Source: Microvirga sp. 17 mud 1-3
GTDB taxonomy: Bacteria > Pseudomonadota > Alphaproteobacteria > Rhizobiales > Beijerinckiaceae
Direction: 5' to 3'
DNA: 64,000 bases
Assembly (NCBI RefSeq): GCF_003151255.1
Contig: NZ_CP029481.1
Location: forward strand, 3,696,501 to 3,760,500
Each line of letters opens with the position of its first letter. Within the stretch, counting starts at the first letter, position 1. Shown here in pieces: positions 7,815 to 20,277 of the stretch. Below the pieces are notes generated by a model. It was not told the DNA's origin, did no database searches, and was given only the letters and a program-made list of their open reading frames with translations. The translations under genes were made by a program, and so were the position numbers.

Positions 7815-8705
7815 ATGCGGCCAGCCATCACCGACGAGTTCGAACCTCCCTTTGTCGTCATCGAGCCAGCCGGCCAGACGGTGCCCTTCGTGTTCAATGT
7901 CCCCCATGCGGGAGCGATCTACCCGGCCTCCTTCCTGGCGGCTTCGCGCCTGGATGCGCTGGCGCTGCGCCGCTCGGAGGACGCCTATGTGGACGAGCTC
8001 TTCGCTCCCGTGGTCGACCTGGGCGCCCCGCTCATGACGGCCCGCTTCCCCCGGGCCTATCTGGACCTGAACCGGGAGCCCTACGAGCTCGATTCCCGCA
8101 TGTTCGAAGGGCGCCTGCCGCCCTTCGCCAATACCCGCTCCATGCGCGTGGCAGGGGGGCTCGGCACCGTTCCGCGCATCGTGGCCGACGGGCAGGAGAT
8201 CTATGCGACGCGCCTGCCGGTCGACGAGGCCCTCCAGCGGATTGAATGGCTCTACAAGCCCTATCATCGCGCCCTGCGGCAGCTCATCCGGCGCACGGCC
8301 CAGACCTTCGGCCAGTCCTTCCTGATCGATTGCCACTCCATGCCCTCGACCAGCGTCAGCCGGGATGACGGAGCCAAGGCGGACATCGTGCTCGGCGACC
8401 GCTACGGCACGAGCTGTACGCCCCTTCTCATCGAACTGACGGAAGCAGCCCTGCGCGGGCGCGGCTACACCGTGATCCGCAACAAGCCCTATGCTGGGGG
8501 CTTCATCACCGAGCATTACGGGGAGCCGACTCTCGACCGGCATGCCCTGCAGGTGGAAATCAACCGGTCGATCTACATGGACGAGCGCAGCCTGCAGAAG
8601 AAGCCGGGCTTCGGAAGTCTGGCTCAGGACCTCGCCCTTGCGTTTTCCGAAGTGATCGAGACCCTTGCGGGCGAACGGCCGCCCCAGCAGATCGCGGCCG
8701 AGTAG
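7815..8705 (+). CDS. N-formylglutamate amidohydrolase family protein (paralogue 2)
   Basis: From the ATG at 7815 the product is 296 residues, matching the family length; an upstream ATG at 7749 would add 22 residues without family similarity. Motifs: VPFVFNVPHAGAIYP, RSEDAYVDELF, FPRAYLDLNREPYELD, LIDCHSMPS, VLGDRYGTSC, RNKPYAGGFITEHYG and LQVEINRSIYMDE, with His and Glu residues of the zinc site. The likely reaction is hydrolysis of N-formylglutamate or a related N-acyl amino acid. Its place opposite cpdR is conserved in Hyphomicrobiales. The transcript can run across the antisense of the first mmgR-like RNA to the terminator at 8862-8885. Confidence 0.9.
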   Translation: MRPAITDEFEPPFVVIEPAGQTVPFVFNVPHAGAIYPASFLAASRLDALALRRSEDAYVDELFAPVVDLGAPLMTARFPRAYLDLNREPYELDSRMFEGRLPPFANTRSMRVAGGLGTVPRIVADGQEIYATRLPVDEALQRIEWLYKPYHRALRQLIRRTAQTFGQSFLIDCHSMPSTSVSRDDGAKADIVLGDRYGTSCTPLLIELTEAALRGRGYTVIRNKPYAGGFITEHYGEPTLDRHALQVEINRSIYMDERSLQKKPGFGSLAQDLALAFSEVIETLAGERPPQQIAAE

Positions 8706-8730
8706 AGCCGCCGGGCGACTGACCGGACAA

Positions 8731-8820
8731 GAAAAAAGGCCGCTGTTGCCAGCGGCCCGAAGTTTAGGGAGGAAACGCCCAAAAGGGCAGCAACAGAGCG
8801 ACGCCGTCGCCCTATCGCAA
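8731..8820 (-). ncRNA. mmgR: suhB/mmgR (alpha-r8) family small RNA, copy 1
   Basis: The minus strand shows a small RNA of about 90 nt. It has a first hairpin near 8795-8815 (GCGAC/GTCGC), a small GCCC-UUUU-GGGC hairpin, the unpaired UUUCCUCCCUAAACUU, and a terminator whose 8-bp stem (8738-8745 / 8750-8757) closes a GCAA tetraloop and is followed by six U. UUUCCUCCCU is, as I recall, the signature 10-mer of the alphaproteobacterial MmgR family; rhizobial MmgR limits polyhydroxybutyrate storage. The promoter is at 8826-8854. 54 bases (8729-8782) recur exactly at 9549-9602. The suhB-type gene hisN nearby fits the family's original name. Confidence 0.82.
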
Positions 8821-8825
8821 GACAC

Positions 8826-8854
8826 GAGATAGTTCGGGTCTGAACGGTTCGCAA
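8826..8854 (-). promoter_or_regulatory. promoter of mmgR-like RNA copy 1
   Basis: On the minus strand, TTGCGA (8849-8854) and TATCTC (8826-8831) are 17 bases apart, placing the start near 8819. The second copy has an equivalent pair, TTGCGA and TATATT. Confidence 0.6.
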
Positions 8855-8861
8855 GACCGAA

Positions 8862-8886
8862 AGGGCAGCATCGCTGCCCTTTTTTA
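8862..8886 (+). terminator. intrinsic terminator downstream of the amidohydrolase
   Basis: A 7-bp stem GGGCAGC/GCTGCCC (8863-8869 / 8873-8879) with loop atc is followed by six T on the plus strand. It can end the amidohydrolase transcript after it has crossed the antisense of the small RNA. Confidence 0.75.
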
Positions 8887-9032
8887 TGGCATCGCTGCGA
8901 CATTTGGCACGCCCCGAGGCATTGCGCCGGCGCCCTCACCGTGGTGGCATGGGGTTCGCGACGGGCACATGCATGGCGCCGGAACGGCCTGTCACAAGAA
9001 TGAGATATCCGGCAGATAGGGGCACCTGCATC

Positions 9033-9170
9033 ATGAGCCCGAACGACAAATACGATCTGGACCTCCTGGGCGATCCGCCCTCCGCCACCCTGCACTGCCC
9101 CCGATGGCTTCCCCTCTTCCTGCTCGGGATCGGCCTGATGGGCATCGTCTGGCATCACGGCTTCGGCTGA
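9033..9170 (+). CDS. possible small membrane protein (45 residues)
   Basis: The frame MSPNDKYDLDLLGD...WLPLFLLGIGLMGIVWHHGFG gives a short polar head and one C-terminal transmembrane helix, a common small-protein shape. The start at 9033 has no clear ribosome site, and in-frame codons continue upstream to about 8886, so the start is uncertain. It lies between the two mmgR-like RNAs, ahead of psiF. I recognise no family. The membrane-helix composition on the sense strand is the main argument for it being real. Confidence 0.4.
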   Translation: MSPNDKYDLDLLGDPPSATLHCPRWLPLFLLGIGLMGIVWHHGFG

Positions 9171-9250
9171 GCCCTCACGCTCCTTCCGGGTGATTGCCTT
9201 CGGACCTCGGCGCCCTAGCCTCTCAGGGGTTATTCCCGGGAGATACACCC

Positions 9251-9496
9251 ATGAAAGCCATAGCTGCAGCCTTCGTCCTGATCCTCTGCGCCGGAAGTGC
9301 CTATGCGGCCGAGAGTTCCTGCACGGCGCAGGCAACCGAGAAGAAGCTCGCAGGAGCCGCCAAGACCAGCTTCATGACCAAATGCGAGCGGGACATGAAA
9401 GCCTCCTGCGACACGCAGGCGACAGAGAAGAAGCTTAGCGGCGCCGCCAAGACGAGCTTCACTAACAAATGCGTGAAGGATTCCGTCGGGATGTGA
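9251..9496 (+). CDS. psiF: PsiF repeat protein
   Basis: The product is 81 residues with a signal peptide (MKAIAAAFVLILCAGSAYA) and two nearly identical PsiF repeats: CTAQATEKKLAGAAKTSF and CDTQATEKKLSGAAKTSF, each followed by a partner Cys (TKC, NKC). Start at 9251 is preceded by GGGAG. PsiF proteins are small periplasmic proteins named for phosphate-starvation induction in E. coli; their job is unknown. I see no Pho box upstream. The gene sits between the two mmgR-like RNA genes, which are transcribed against it. Confidence 0.88.
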   Translation: MKAIAAAFVLILCAGSAYAAESSCTAQATEKKLAGAAKTSFMTKCERDMKASCDTQATEKKLSGAAKTSFTNKCVKDSVGM

Positions 9497-9550
9497 TGCG
9501 TATAGGCGGTCACACGCCAGGCTGACCCGACCACAGGTGAGCCCTGAAAA

Positions 9551-9640
9551 GAAAAAAGGCCGCTGTTGCCAGCGGCCCGAAGTTTAGGGAGGAAACGCCC
9601 AAGAAGGGCTACGATACGGCGACGCCATCGCCATATCGCA
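9551..9640 (-). ncRNA. mmgR: suhB/mmgR (alpha-r8) family small RNA, copy 2
   Basis: This minus-strand RNA shares 54 bases (9549-9602) with copy 1, covering the UUUCCUCCCU segment and the terminator (9558-9565 / 9570-9577, GCAA tetraloop, six U). Its 5' part has diverged but folds alike: CGATA/TATCG encloses GGCGA/TCGCC, then GCCC-UUCUU-GGGC. The change of sequence with retained pairing argues for a functional RNA rather than a random duplication. The promoter at 9647-9674 is better than that of copy 1. It lies directly upstream of, and divergent from, hisN. Confidence 0.84.
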
Positions 9641-9646
9641 CTGCAC

Positions 9647-9674
9647 AATATAAAGTGCGCCGCACAATTCGCAA
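9647..9674 (-). promoter_or_regulatory. promoter of mmgR-like RNA copy 2
   Basis: On the minus strand, TTGCGA (9669-9674) and TATATT (9647-9652) are 16 bases apart, or 17 if the -10 is read as ATATTG. The start would be near 9640. Confidence 0.65.
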
Positions 9675-9891
9675 GGAAAAATTCAAGCTGGGCCATGCCT
9701 CAGACGCATGCCAGCTTGGCGCCGGGACAATATCCCTTTCGGGCTCTGTGCACAGACGACGAAAAGCCCGTTCGTCCGCCCAACCGCCTCAAGCCCTCTT
9801 GCCGCGGCAGGCGCGGTTGATAAAAGCGGGGCAGCGACGGATTGCGGCACGTGCCGCTCCGCGAAGCGACGGCACAGGGGCACCGGGCGGC

Positions 9892-10674
9892 ATGAGGCTC
9901 ATCGACTTCACCCATTTCGTCAACGAGCTCGCCACGGTCTCGGGCCGGGCGATCCTGCCCTTCTTCCGCAGCAGCATCGCCGCCGAGGACAAGTCCCGCG
10001 GCGGCGCCTTCGATCCGGTGACCGAGGCGGACCGGGCGAGCGAGGCCGCCATGCGCCAGCTCATCAAGCGCACCTTCCCGACCCATGGCATCGTCGGAGA
10101 GGAATTCGGCGCCGAGAGAGAGGATGCCGAATATGTGTGGGTGCTCGATCCCATCGACGGCACCCGCGCGTTCATCGCCGGCCTGCCCACCTGGGGCACC
10201 CTGATCGGGCTGACCCGGCATGGGCGTCCGGCGTACGGCATGATGCACCAGCCCTTCACGGGCGAGCGCTTCTTCGGCGACGGCGGCCGCTCGACCTATT
10301 GCGGCCCCGGAGGCGAACGCACGCTGATGACCCGCCGCTGCGCCTCGCTCAAGGACGCCATCATCTCGACCACCAGCCCCAAGCTTTTCGCCGGGGAGGA
10401 GCTGCGAGCCTATGACCGGGTGGAGAGTGTGGCACGCCTCGCCCGCTACGGCTGTGACTGCTACGCCTATTGCATGCTGGCGGCCGGGCATATCGATCTG
10501 GTGGTGGAATCCGGCCTCAAGCCCTACGACATCGTCGCCCTGATCCCGATCATCGAGGGCGCGGGCGGGATCGTCACTGCCTGGGACGGCGGGTCAGCCG
10601 CTCAGGGCGGGCGCATCGTCGCGGCGGGGGACCGCCGGGTCCATGCCGCTGCCGTCGAGCTCCTCAGCCGCTAG
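9892..10674 (+). CDS. hisN: histidinol-phosphatase, inositol monophosphatase family
   Basis: The product is 260 residues from the ATG at 9892; the frame stays open upstream to 9655 but that part has no family similarity. Inositol-monophosphatase motifs: FDPVTEADRASE, GIVGEEFG, the metal site LDPIDGTRAFI and KPYDIVALIPIIEGAGG. In Hyphomicrobiales this branch removes phosphate from histidinol phosphate in histidine synthesis; older annotations call it suhB, so the exact substrate is inferred. It requires Mg2+ held by Glu and Asp of the motifs. Its last 81 bases overlap the convergent hydrolase gene. Confidence 0.88.
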   Translation: MRLIDFTHFVNELATVSGRAILPFFRSSIAAEDKSRGGAFDPVTEADRASEAAMRQLIKRTFPTHGIVGEEFGAEREDAEYVWVLDPIDGTRAFIAGLPTWGTLIGLTRHGRPAYGMMHQPFTGERFFGDGGRSTYCGPGGERTLMTRRCASLKDAIISTTSPKLFAGEELRAYDRVESVARLARYGCDCYAYCMLAAGHIDLVVESGLKPYDIVALIPIIEGAGGIVTAWDGGSAAQGGRIVAAGDRRVHAAAVELLSR

Positions 10675-11709
10675 GGCCTGTTCCGCTTCGACCTCCTCCA
10701 CGCTCTCAAGTGCGGCCACCGCATCGGGGCTGCCCGGAATGAAGGCATCGAAGGCGGCCCAGAACTGCTCGCGGATATCGTTCCGCTCCATCATGACCTC
10801 GTGCCGCGCCCCGGGAATTACGATGGCGTGGCCAGCCTTCAGGCGAGACGCGAAGCGCTCGGTGGCGGGCGTCGCACAGACGGGATCCGCTCCGGCGGCC
10901 AGAATCAGGGTCGGCAGGCGGATCTTCAGCGCATAGGCCGGATCGGTGAAGCCTTTCATGAAGCGGAAGGCCGAATCGAGCCAGGCGACGGTCGGGGCCC
11001 CGATCGCCCCGGCGCCGATCGCGCTCGCGGCCTCCGCATTGCGGGCATAGCGCTCCGGATCGCTCGTCAGCCGGTTGCCCTTGAAGGGCTTGGTCGAAAT
11101 CGACGTCTCGCCCCCTCCCGGCACGAAGGCCCGCCCAAAGCCGAGCCACCGCATCAGTCGGACGACGACCACCGCGGTCCTGACGGACCTGATCATGCTC
11201 AAGGCAATCATCGGGGTCGTCGTCACGAGGCGGCGGAAGGGCAGCCAGCTTTCATAGGCGGCGCTCAGCGCGATGGCCCCACCCATGGAATGGGCCAGGG
11301 CGAAATGAGGCTCCGGCAGGTGCGGGAGGAGCACCTGATCCCGCACCGCCTCCAGATCGTGCCGATAATCGGCGAAGCGGCGCACATGGCCCTTGCGAGG
11401 GTTCTTCACCTGCCGGTCCGAAAGCCCCTGCCCGCGCCAGTCGAAGGCCGCCACGGCGAAGCCCCGGTCCAGCAACTCGCCGATCACCTCGAAATACTTT
11501 TCGATGAATTCCGCCCGGCCCTGGAGGATGCACACCGTTCCCTTCGGCGCCTCGGAGGCTGGCATCCAGAAGGCCGCCCGGAGGGTCAGGCCGTCCTTCG
11601 TCCTGACGCTGACGAGGGTCGGCTCGTCCGGCATGGGGTTGTTCGGCGTGGGAGCGAGCTGCACGGGAAGGGTCTCGGAACACGGATCGAGGGATTTCAT
11701 ATAGGGCAT
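10594..11709 (-). CDS. alpha/beta hydrolase, lysophospholipase / monoacylglycerol lipase type
   Basis: The product is 371 residues. The alpha/beta-hydrolase fold shows KGTVCILQGRAEFIEKY, FDWRGQGLSD, the nucleophile elbow AHSMGG, LPTLILAAGADPVC with the acid, and the catalytic His in PGARHEVMMERN. The family includes PldB-type lysophospholipases acting on membrane lipids. There is no signal peptide, so it is cytoplasmic or membrane-associated. ATG at 11709 is used; 11700 and 11634 are alternatives. The last 27 or so codons overlap hisN tail to tail and form a low-complexity acidic tail absent from the core fold. Confidence 0.87.
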   Translation of the reverse strand: MPYMKSLDPCSETLPVQLAPTPNNPMPDEPTLVSVRTKDGLTLRAAFWMPASEAPKGTVCILQGRAEFIEKYFEVIGELLDRGFAVAAFDWRGQGLSDRQVKNPRKGHVRRFADYRHDLEAVRDQVLLPHLPEPHFALAHSMGGAIALSAAYESWLPFRRLVTTTPMIALSMIRSVRTAVVVVRLMRWLGFGRAFVPGGGETSISTKPFKGNRLTSDPERYARNAEAASAIGAGAIGAPTVAWLDSAFRFMKGFTDPAYALKIRLPTLILAAGADPVCATPATERFASRLKAGHAIVIPGARHEVMMERNDIREQFWAAFDAFIPGSPDAVAALESVEEVEAEQALAAEELDGSGMDPAVPRRDDAPALSG

Positions 11710-11741
11710 TTTTCGGCAGAGCCAGCGGCTTCGCGGCCCCT

Positions 11742-11770
11742 CTTGAAAGGAATGATTCCTTCACCCACAT
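11742..11770 (+). promoter_or_regulatory. heat-shock (sigma-32) promoter of hsp20
   Basis: CTTGAAA (11742-11748) and CCCACAT (11764-11770) are 15 bases apart. The sigma-32 consensus is CTTGAAA and CCCCAT-T with 13-15 bases between, so this is a near-perfect match. Transcription would start near 11777. Confidence 0.75.
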
Positions 11771-11777
11771 CACAAAC

Positions 11778-11868
11778 GTGCCGGCCAAGAAGGCGGCACA
11801 AACCCTGAAGATCCAGCCTCTTACGGTGGATCGAAAACCGCATGTTGCTTCACGTGGAGAATGTGCCT
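11778..11868 (+). promoter_or_regulatory. ROSE-like RNA thermometer in the hsp20 leader
   Basis: The predicted 90-nt leader begins with a hairpin (GTGCCGGCC / GGCGGCAC, 11778-11799) and ends with catgTTGCTt (11841-11850) facing the ribosome site cacgtGGAGA (11851-11860). A UUGCU or UCGCU segment pairing imperfectly with the Shine-Dalgarno is the mark of ROSE thermometers of rhizobial small heat-shock genes. Confidence 0.6.
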
Positions 11869-12329
11869 ATGCGACAGTTTGATCTTGCCCCCTGTACCGC
11901 AACACGGTCGGCTTCGACCGTCTTTTCTCGATGCTCGACCAGTTCGTCGGCGTCGATGCGGCCCCCAGCTACCCGCCCTACAATATCGAGCGCACCGGCG
12001 AGAACGCCTACCGCATCTCGGTCGCGGTGGCCGGCTTCACCGACCAGGACCTCACCATCGAGGTGAAGGAGAACTCCCTCTCGATCCGCGGTGAGAAGAA
12101 GAACTCCGACGAGCGCAAGACCGATGTCCTCTACCAGGGCATTGCGGCGCGCACGTTCGAGCGGCGCTTCCAGCTCGCCGACGGCGTCCAAGTGGTCGGC
12201 GCGGCCCTCGAGAACGGCCTGCTCCATGTGGACCTCGTCCGAGAGATCCCGGAGGCCAAGAAGCCGAAGCTGATCCCGATCGGCACCAACGGCGCTTCCC
12301 GCACCATCGAGGCCCGGCAGGCCGCGTAA
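11869..12329 (+). CDS. Hsp20 small heat-shock protein, frameshifted near the start
   Basis: The alpha-crystallin domain is intact from 11931: SYPPYNIERTGENAYRIS, VAVAGFTDQDLTIEV, the chaperone motif AARTFERRFQLADGV, ENGLLHVDLVREIPE. Small heat-shock proteins hold unfolding proteins in large oligomers. The proper start is the ATG at 11869 with GGAGA upstream (MRQFDLAP), but the frame shifts at the C5 run 11888-11892; one more C restores MRQFDLAPLYRNTVGFDRLF continuous with the domain, giving about 153 residues. This is either an assembly error or a true mutation that would leave only internal starts. The sigma-32 promoter and ROSE-like leader support an active heat-shock gene. Confidence 0.88.
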
Positions 12330-12355
12330 CTTCGGCGCTCTCGCAGAGACCGCAC

Positions 12356-12393
12356 AAAAAATGCGCCCCGGCCATCCGGGGCGCAATGCTTTT
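12356..12393. terminator. bidirectional terminator between hsp20 and the aldolase gene
   Basis: A 10-bp stem (12362-12371 / 12376-12385) with loop ccat has an A6 run on its left, read as U6 on the minus strand, and ATGCTTTT on its right. It can stop both convergent genes. Confidence 0.8.
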
Positions 12394-12508
12394 CGTTTCT
12401 TATTGTTCAGGCCTGGTCCTTTGAGCCCCGCCGGGGTTGGAGGCACCCCGTCATTGGTCTCGGGGGGACAGATTGTCGGAGAATGCGGCAGGGTTAGGGC
12501 GAGGCCTC

Positions 12509-13585
12509 CTATTCCGCCGCCTGCCGGGACAAAGCCGCCCGGGCCGCATCCAGGAAACGGCGCACCTCCTCCTCGGGCGTCGCATAGGACACCACAAGGC
12601 GGATCAGGGCCTCGTCCGGCCCAACCTTTTCGCCCTCGGGCAGGCTCGCCTCGGTCCAGCCCATGAAGGCGGCGCCGGCGGCCCTCAGGGCATCGGCGGC
12701 TGTTTGGGGCAGGATCGGGAAGACCTCGTTCGCCTCCGCCGGCCAGGCGAGGCGGATGCCCGGAAGCCGTGTCAGCCCCTCGGCAAGGAGCCCGGCCATC
12801 CGGTTGGCATGGCGCGCATTGTCCAGCCAGTGATCCCCGGCGAAATAGCCCTCCAGCTGCGCCGAAATGAAGCGCCCCTTCGAGATGATCTGCCCCGCGC
12901 GCTTGGTCCGGTGTTCGAGCGCCTCCGCCAGGTCCGGCCGGAACACCACCACGGCCTCGGCCATGAGGCAGCCGTTCTTGGTCGCGCCGAAGGACAGGAT
13001 GTCGACCCCCTGCTTCCAGGTCATCTCGGCGGGCGTGCAGCCAAGCGATACGAGCGCGTTGACAAAGCGGGCCCCGTCCATGTGAAGCGCCATGCCGTGG
13101 TCGCGGCACACGGCGCTGAGATGCGCGATCTCGTCCGGCCGGTAGACGGTGCCGCATTCCGTCGCCTGAGCGATCGAGAGCGCTTTCGGCGGCATCTGCT
13201 TCGCGGCCCTCGGCAGGCCGTCGAGATAGGCCCGGACCGTATCGGCCGAGAGCTTGGCCCCCTCCCCCGGAAGCCCGATGAGCTTCGCGCCATGCATATA
13301 GAATTCCGGCGCGCCGCACTCGTCGTCGATCACATGCGCCTCCCGGTGGCACACACACAGCCCCCAGGGCGGCACGGCCGAGGACAGGGCGAGCGCGTTC
13401 GAGGCCGTGCCCGTCGTCACCAGGATGATCGAGACCTCCCGCTCGAAGATCTCGGCGAAGCGTGCCTTGATCCGCCGGGTGATCTCGTCCGCCCCGTAAG
13501 CCGGCATCGTTCCTGCATTGGCCCGGGCGAGGGCCTCCATCACCGGGGCGCTGGCGCCCACGATGTTGTCGCTCACGAAATTCAT
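12509..13585 (-). CDS. low-specificity threonine aldolase-like PLP enzyme
   Basis: The product is 358 residues of the beta-eliminating lyase / threonine aldolase fold. Visible features: MNFVSDNIVGASAPVMEAL, YGADEITRRIKARF, TGTASNALALS, HMDGARFVNAL with the PLP-ring Asp, and the Schiff-base lysine in LSFGATKNGCLMAEAVV. These enzymes split L-threonine or allo-threonine to glycine and acetaldehyde. The family also contains phenylserine and other beta-hydroxy amino acid aldolases, so the precise substrate is not fixed. It is cytoplasmic and appears monocistronic, with a terminator at 12356-12393. Confidence 0.88.
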   Translation of the reverse strand: MNFVSDNIVGASAPVMEALARANAGTMPAYGADEITRRIKARFAEIFEREVSIILVTTGTASNALALSSAVPPWGLCVCHREAHVIDDECGAPEFYMHGAKLIGLPGEGAKLSADTVRAYLDGLPRAAKQMPPKALSIAQATECGTVYRPDEIAHLSAVCRDHGMALHMDGARFVNALVSLGCTPAEMTWKQGVDILSFGATKNGCLMAEAVVVFRPDLAEALEHRTKRAGQIISKGRFISAQLEGYFAGDHWLDNARHANRMAGLLAEGLTRLPGIRLAWPAEANEVFPILPQTAADALRAAGAAFMGWTEASLPEGEKVGPDEALIRLVVSYATPEEEVRRFLDAARAALSRQAAE

Positions 13586-14091
13586 GACTCGTTCTCCTTG
13601 CGACGCGCAGCCTCGCCAGCCTGAGGATCATGTCAAGGTCATTGACCCTTCGGAGAAGCCTTTCGTCGGCCCGCCCCGAAACCATGCCTTTGTTACACGC
13701 CGAAGGGCCTGCTTGAAACTTTTGTCTAAAACTTTTCCAAACCCTCTTGTGCGGTGCGTCGAGTTCTGGCACCTTGCCTGTATTAGGACAGCGATACTGT
13801 CCCATCTGGAGCGTTCGCGCTCCCCTTCGTCCCTGAGGTTTTCTTGATGCTTCGCACCCCGCGAACGAAACGAGATGCCACAACAACCGCCCCCAAAACG
13901 TGGGCGGAACGGGCGACTCTGGGCTGAAGACAGGCCCAAGGCAGCCCGCGAGGAACGGGCTCCCTCCAGGAACCCACCCCTCCAAGAAACGCTAGAAGCG
14001 GCGGGCTCCGGATCTTCACTGACATCCGGCGGTCCCAAAAGCCGCCCCGAACACTCGATATGACCCGTTCGCCTGGATGCGAGGATCTGGA
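13586..14091. other. intergenic region upstream of gltB
   Basis: About 500 bp separate the divergent aldolase and gltB genes. No convincing coding frame is present in either direction. The region must hold both promoters. A short hairpin, ggacag/ctgtcc, lies near 13787-13803. GAGGA at 14081-14085 is the ribosome site of gltB. I could not identify a riboswitch or a clear promoter. Confidence 0.5.
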
Positions 14092-18813
<4,722 letters not shown>

Positions 18814-18831
18814 GGATCAGGGGCAATTCCA

Positions 18832-20253
18832 ATGGGCAAGGTCACAGGCTTTCTCGAATACGACCGCCAGGAGCAGAAGTACCAGCTCGCCGGCGAACGC
18901 GTGCGCCATTTCCGCGAATTCACGCTGCCGCTCGACGACAACGACCTGAAAAAGCAGGCGGGGCGCTGCATGGATTGCGGCATCCCGTTCTGCCACGGGC
19001 CGACGGGCTGCCCGGTGCACAATCAGATTCCCGACTGGAACGATCTCGTCTGGTCCGACGACTGGGAGGCGGCGGCACGCAACCTGCACTCCACCAACAA
19101 CTTCCCGGAATTCACGGGCCGCATCTGCCCGGCGCCCTGTGAGGAAGCCTGCACGCTCAACCTCGAGAACCAGCCGGTCACCATCAAGACCATCGAGCAG
19201 GCCATCGCCGACAAAGCCTGGGAGATGGGCTGGATCAAGCCCGAGATCGTCGAGACCTCCACGGGCAAGCGCGTGGCGATCATCGGTTCCGGCCCCGCCG
19301 GCCTGGCGGCTGCGCAGCAGCTCGCCCGTGCGGGCCACGAGGTCCATGTCTACGAGCGCGAGGCGAAGCCCGGCGGCCTGCTGCGCTACGGCATTCCGGA
19401 CTTCAAGATGGAGAAGTACCACATCGACCGTCGCGTGAAGCAAATGGAGGCCGAGGGCGTCATCTTCCATTGCGGCGTGAATGTCGGCGTGGACAAGAAC
19501 TTCGCGTCTCTCCACAACGAGTACGACGCCGTGCTCTTCGCGGGCGGCGCGGAGGACCCGCGCGATCCTGGCCTGCCGGGCCAGGACCTCTCGGGCGTGC
19601 ATTTCGCGATGCCTTACCTCACCCAGTCCAACAAGCGCTTGGGGCAGGAAGAGGTCGCCGGTGAACCGATCCTGGCGGCCGGCAAGCACGTGGTGGTGAT
19701 CGGCGGCGGCGACACGGCCTCCGACTGCGTCGGCACTGCCTTCCGCCAGGGCGCGCTTTCGGTGACTCAACTCGACATTCGCCCCAAGCCGCCGGAGCGG
19801 GAGGACAAGCTGACCGTGTGGCCCTACTGGCCGACGAAGATGCGCACCTCTTCGAGCCAAGCCGAGGGCGCCGAGCGCGAATTTCAGGCGGCGACGCTCG
19901 GAATCGAGGGCAAGAAGGGCCGGGTCGTGGGTGTGCAATGCGCCCGTGTGGACGAGAAGCGCCAGCCGATCCCGGGCAGCGAGTTCACCCTCAAGGCCGA
20001 CCTCGTCTTCCTCGCCATCGGCTTTGCGGGTTCGGTGAAGAAGGGTCTCCTGGAGGAATCGGGCGTCGCCCTCGACCGGCGCGGCAACGTGGTCGCCAAC
20101 GACGAGGACTACAGGACCTCGAGCGACAAGGTCTTCGTGGCCGGCGACATGCGCCGCGGCCAGTCCCTGGTGGTCTGGGCAATCCGTGAAGGCCGTCAGG
20201 CCGCCCGCGCTATCGACGAGCACCTGATGGGGGCGAGCAACCTGCCGCGCTAA
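18832..20253 (+). CDS. gltD: glutamate synthase small subunit
   Basis: The product is 473 residues. GltD oxidises NADPH and passes electrons through FAD and two 4Fe-4S clusters to the GltB flavin. Cluster cysteines are in [19 protein letters not shown] and [12 protein letters not shown]. The FAD-binding motif [16 protein letters not shown] is near residue 150, and the NADP-binding [16 protein letters not shown] near residue 290. [14 protein letters not shown] is the usual C-terminal FAD contact. It is in an operon with gltB and supplies glutamate when ammonium is scarce. Confidence 0.98.
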   Translation: MGKVTGFLEYDRQEQKYQLAGERVRHFREFTLPLDDNDLKKQAGRCMDCGIPFCHGPTGCPVHNQIPDWNDLVWSDDWEAAARNLHSTNNFPEFTGRICPAPCEEACTLNLENQPVTIKTIEQAIADKAWEMGWIKPEIVETSTGKRVAIIGSGPAGLAAAQQLARAGHEVHVYEREAKPGGLLRYGIPDFKMEKYHIDRRVKQMEAEGVIFHCGVNVGVDKNFASLHNEYDAVLFAGGAEDPRDPGLPGQDLSGVHFAMPYLTQSNKRLGQEEVAGEPILAAGKHVVVIGGGDTASDCVGTAFRQGALSVTQLDIRPKPPEREDKLTVWPYWPTKMRTSSSQAEGAEREFQAATLGIEGKKGRVVGVQCARVDEKRQPIPGSEFTLKADLVFLAIGFAGSVKKGLLEESGVALDRRGNVVANDEDYRTSSDKVFVAGDMRRGQSLVVWAIREGRQAARAIDEHLMGASNLPR

Positions 20254-20277
20254 CGGCAGGCCCTGCCCGCACCCGCC

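Noticed and set aside
8886..9032. N-terminal extension of the small membrane protein before 9033
   Set aside because: The extension is Arg/Pro-rich without ribosome site and looks like non-coding GC-rich sequence.
13764..13786. Possible sigma-54 promoter (TGGCAC ... TTGC) upstream of gltB
   Set aside because: TGGCAC and TTGC are only one base apart; the sigma-54 elements need about five bases between them.
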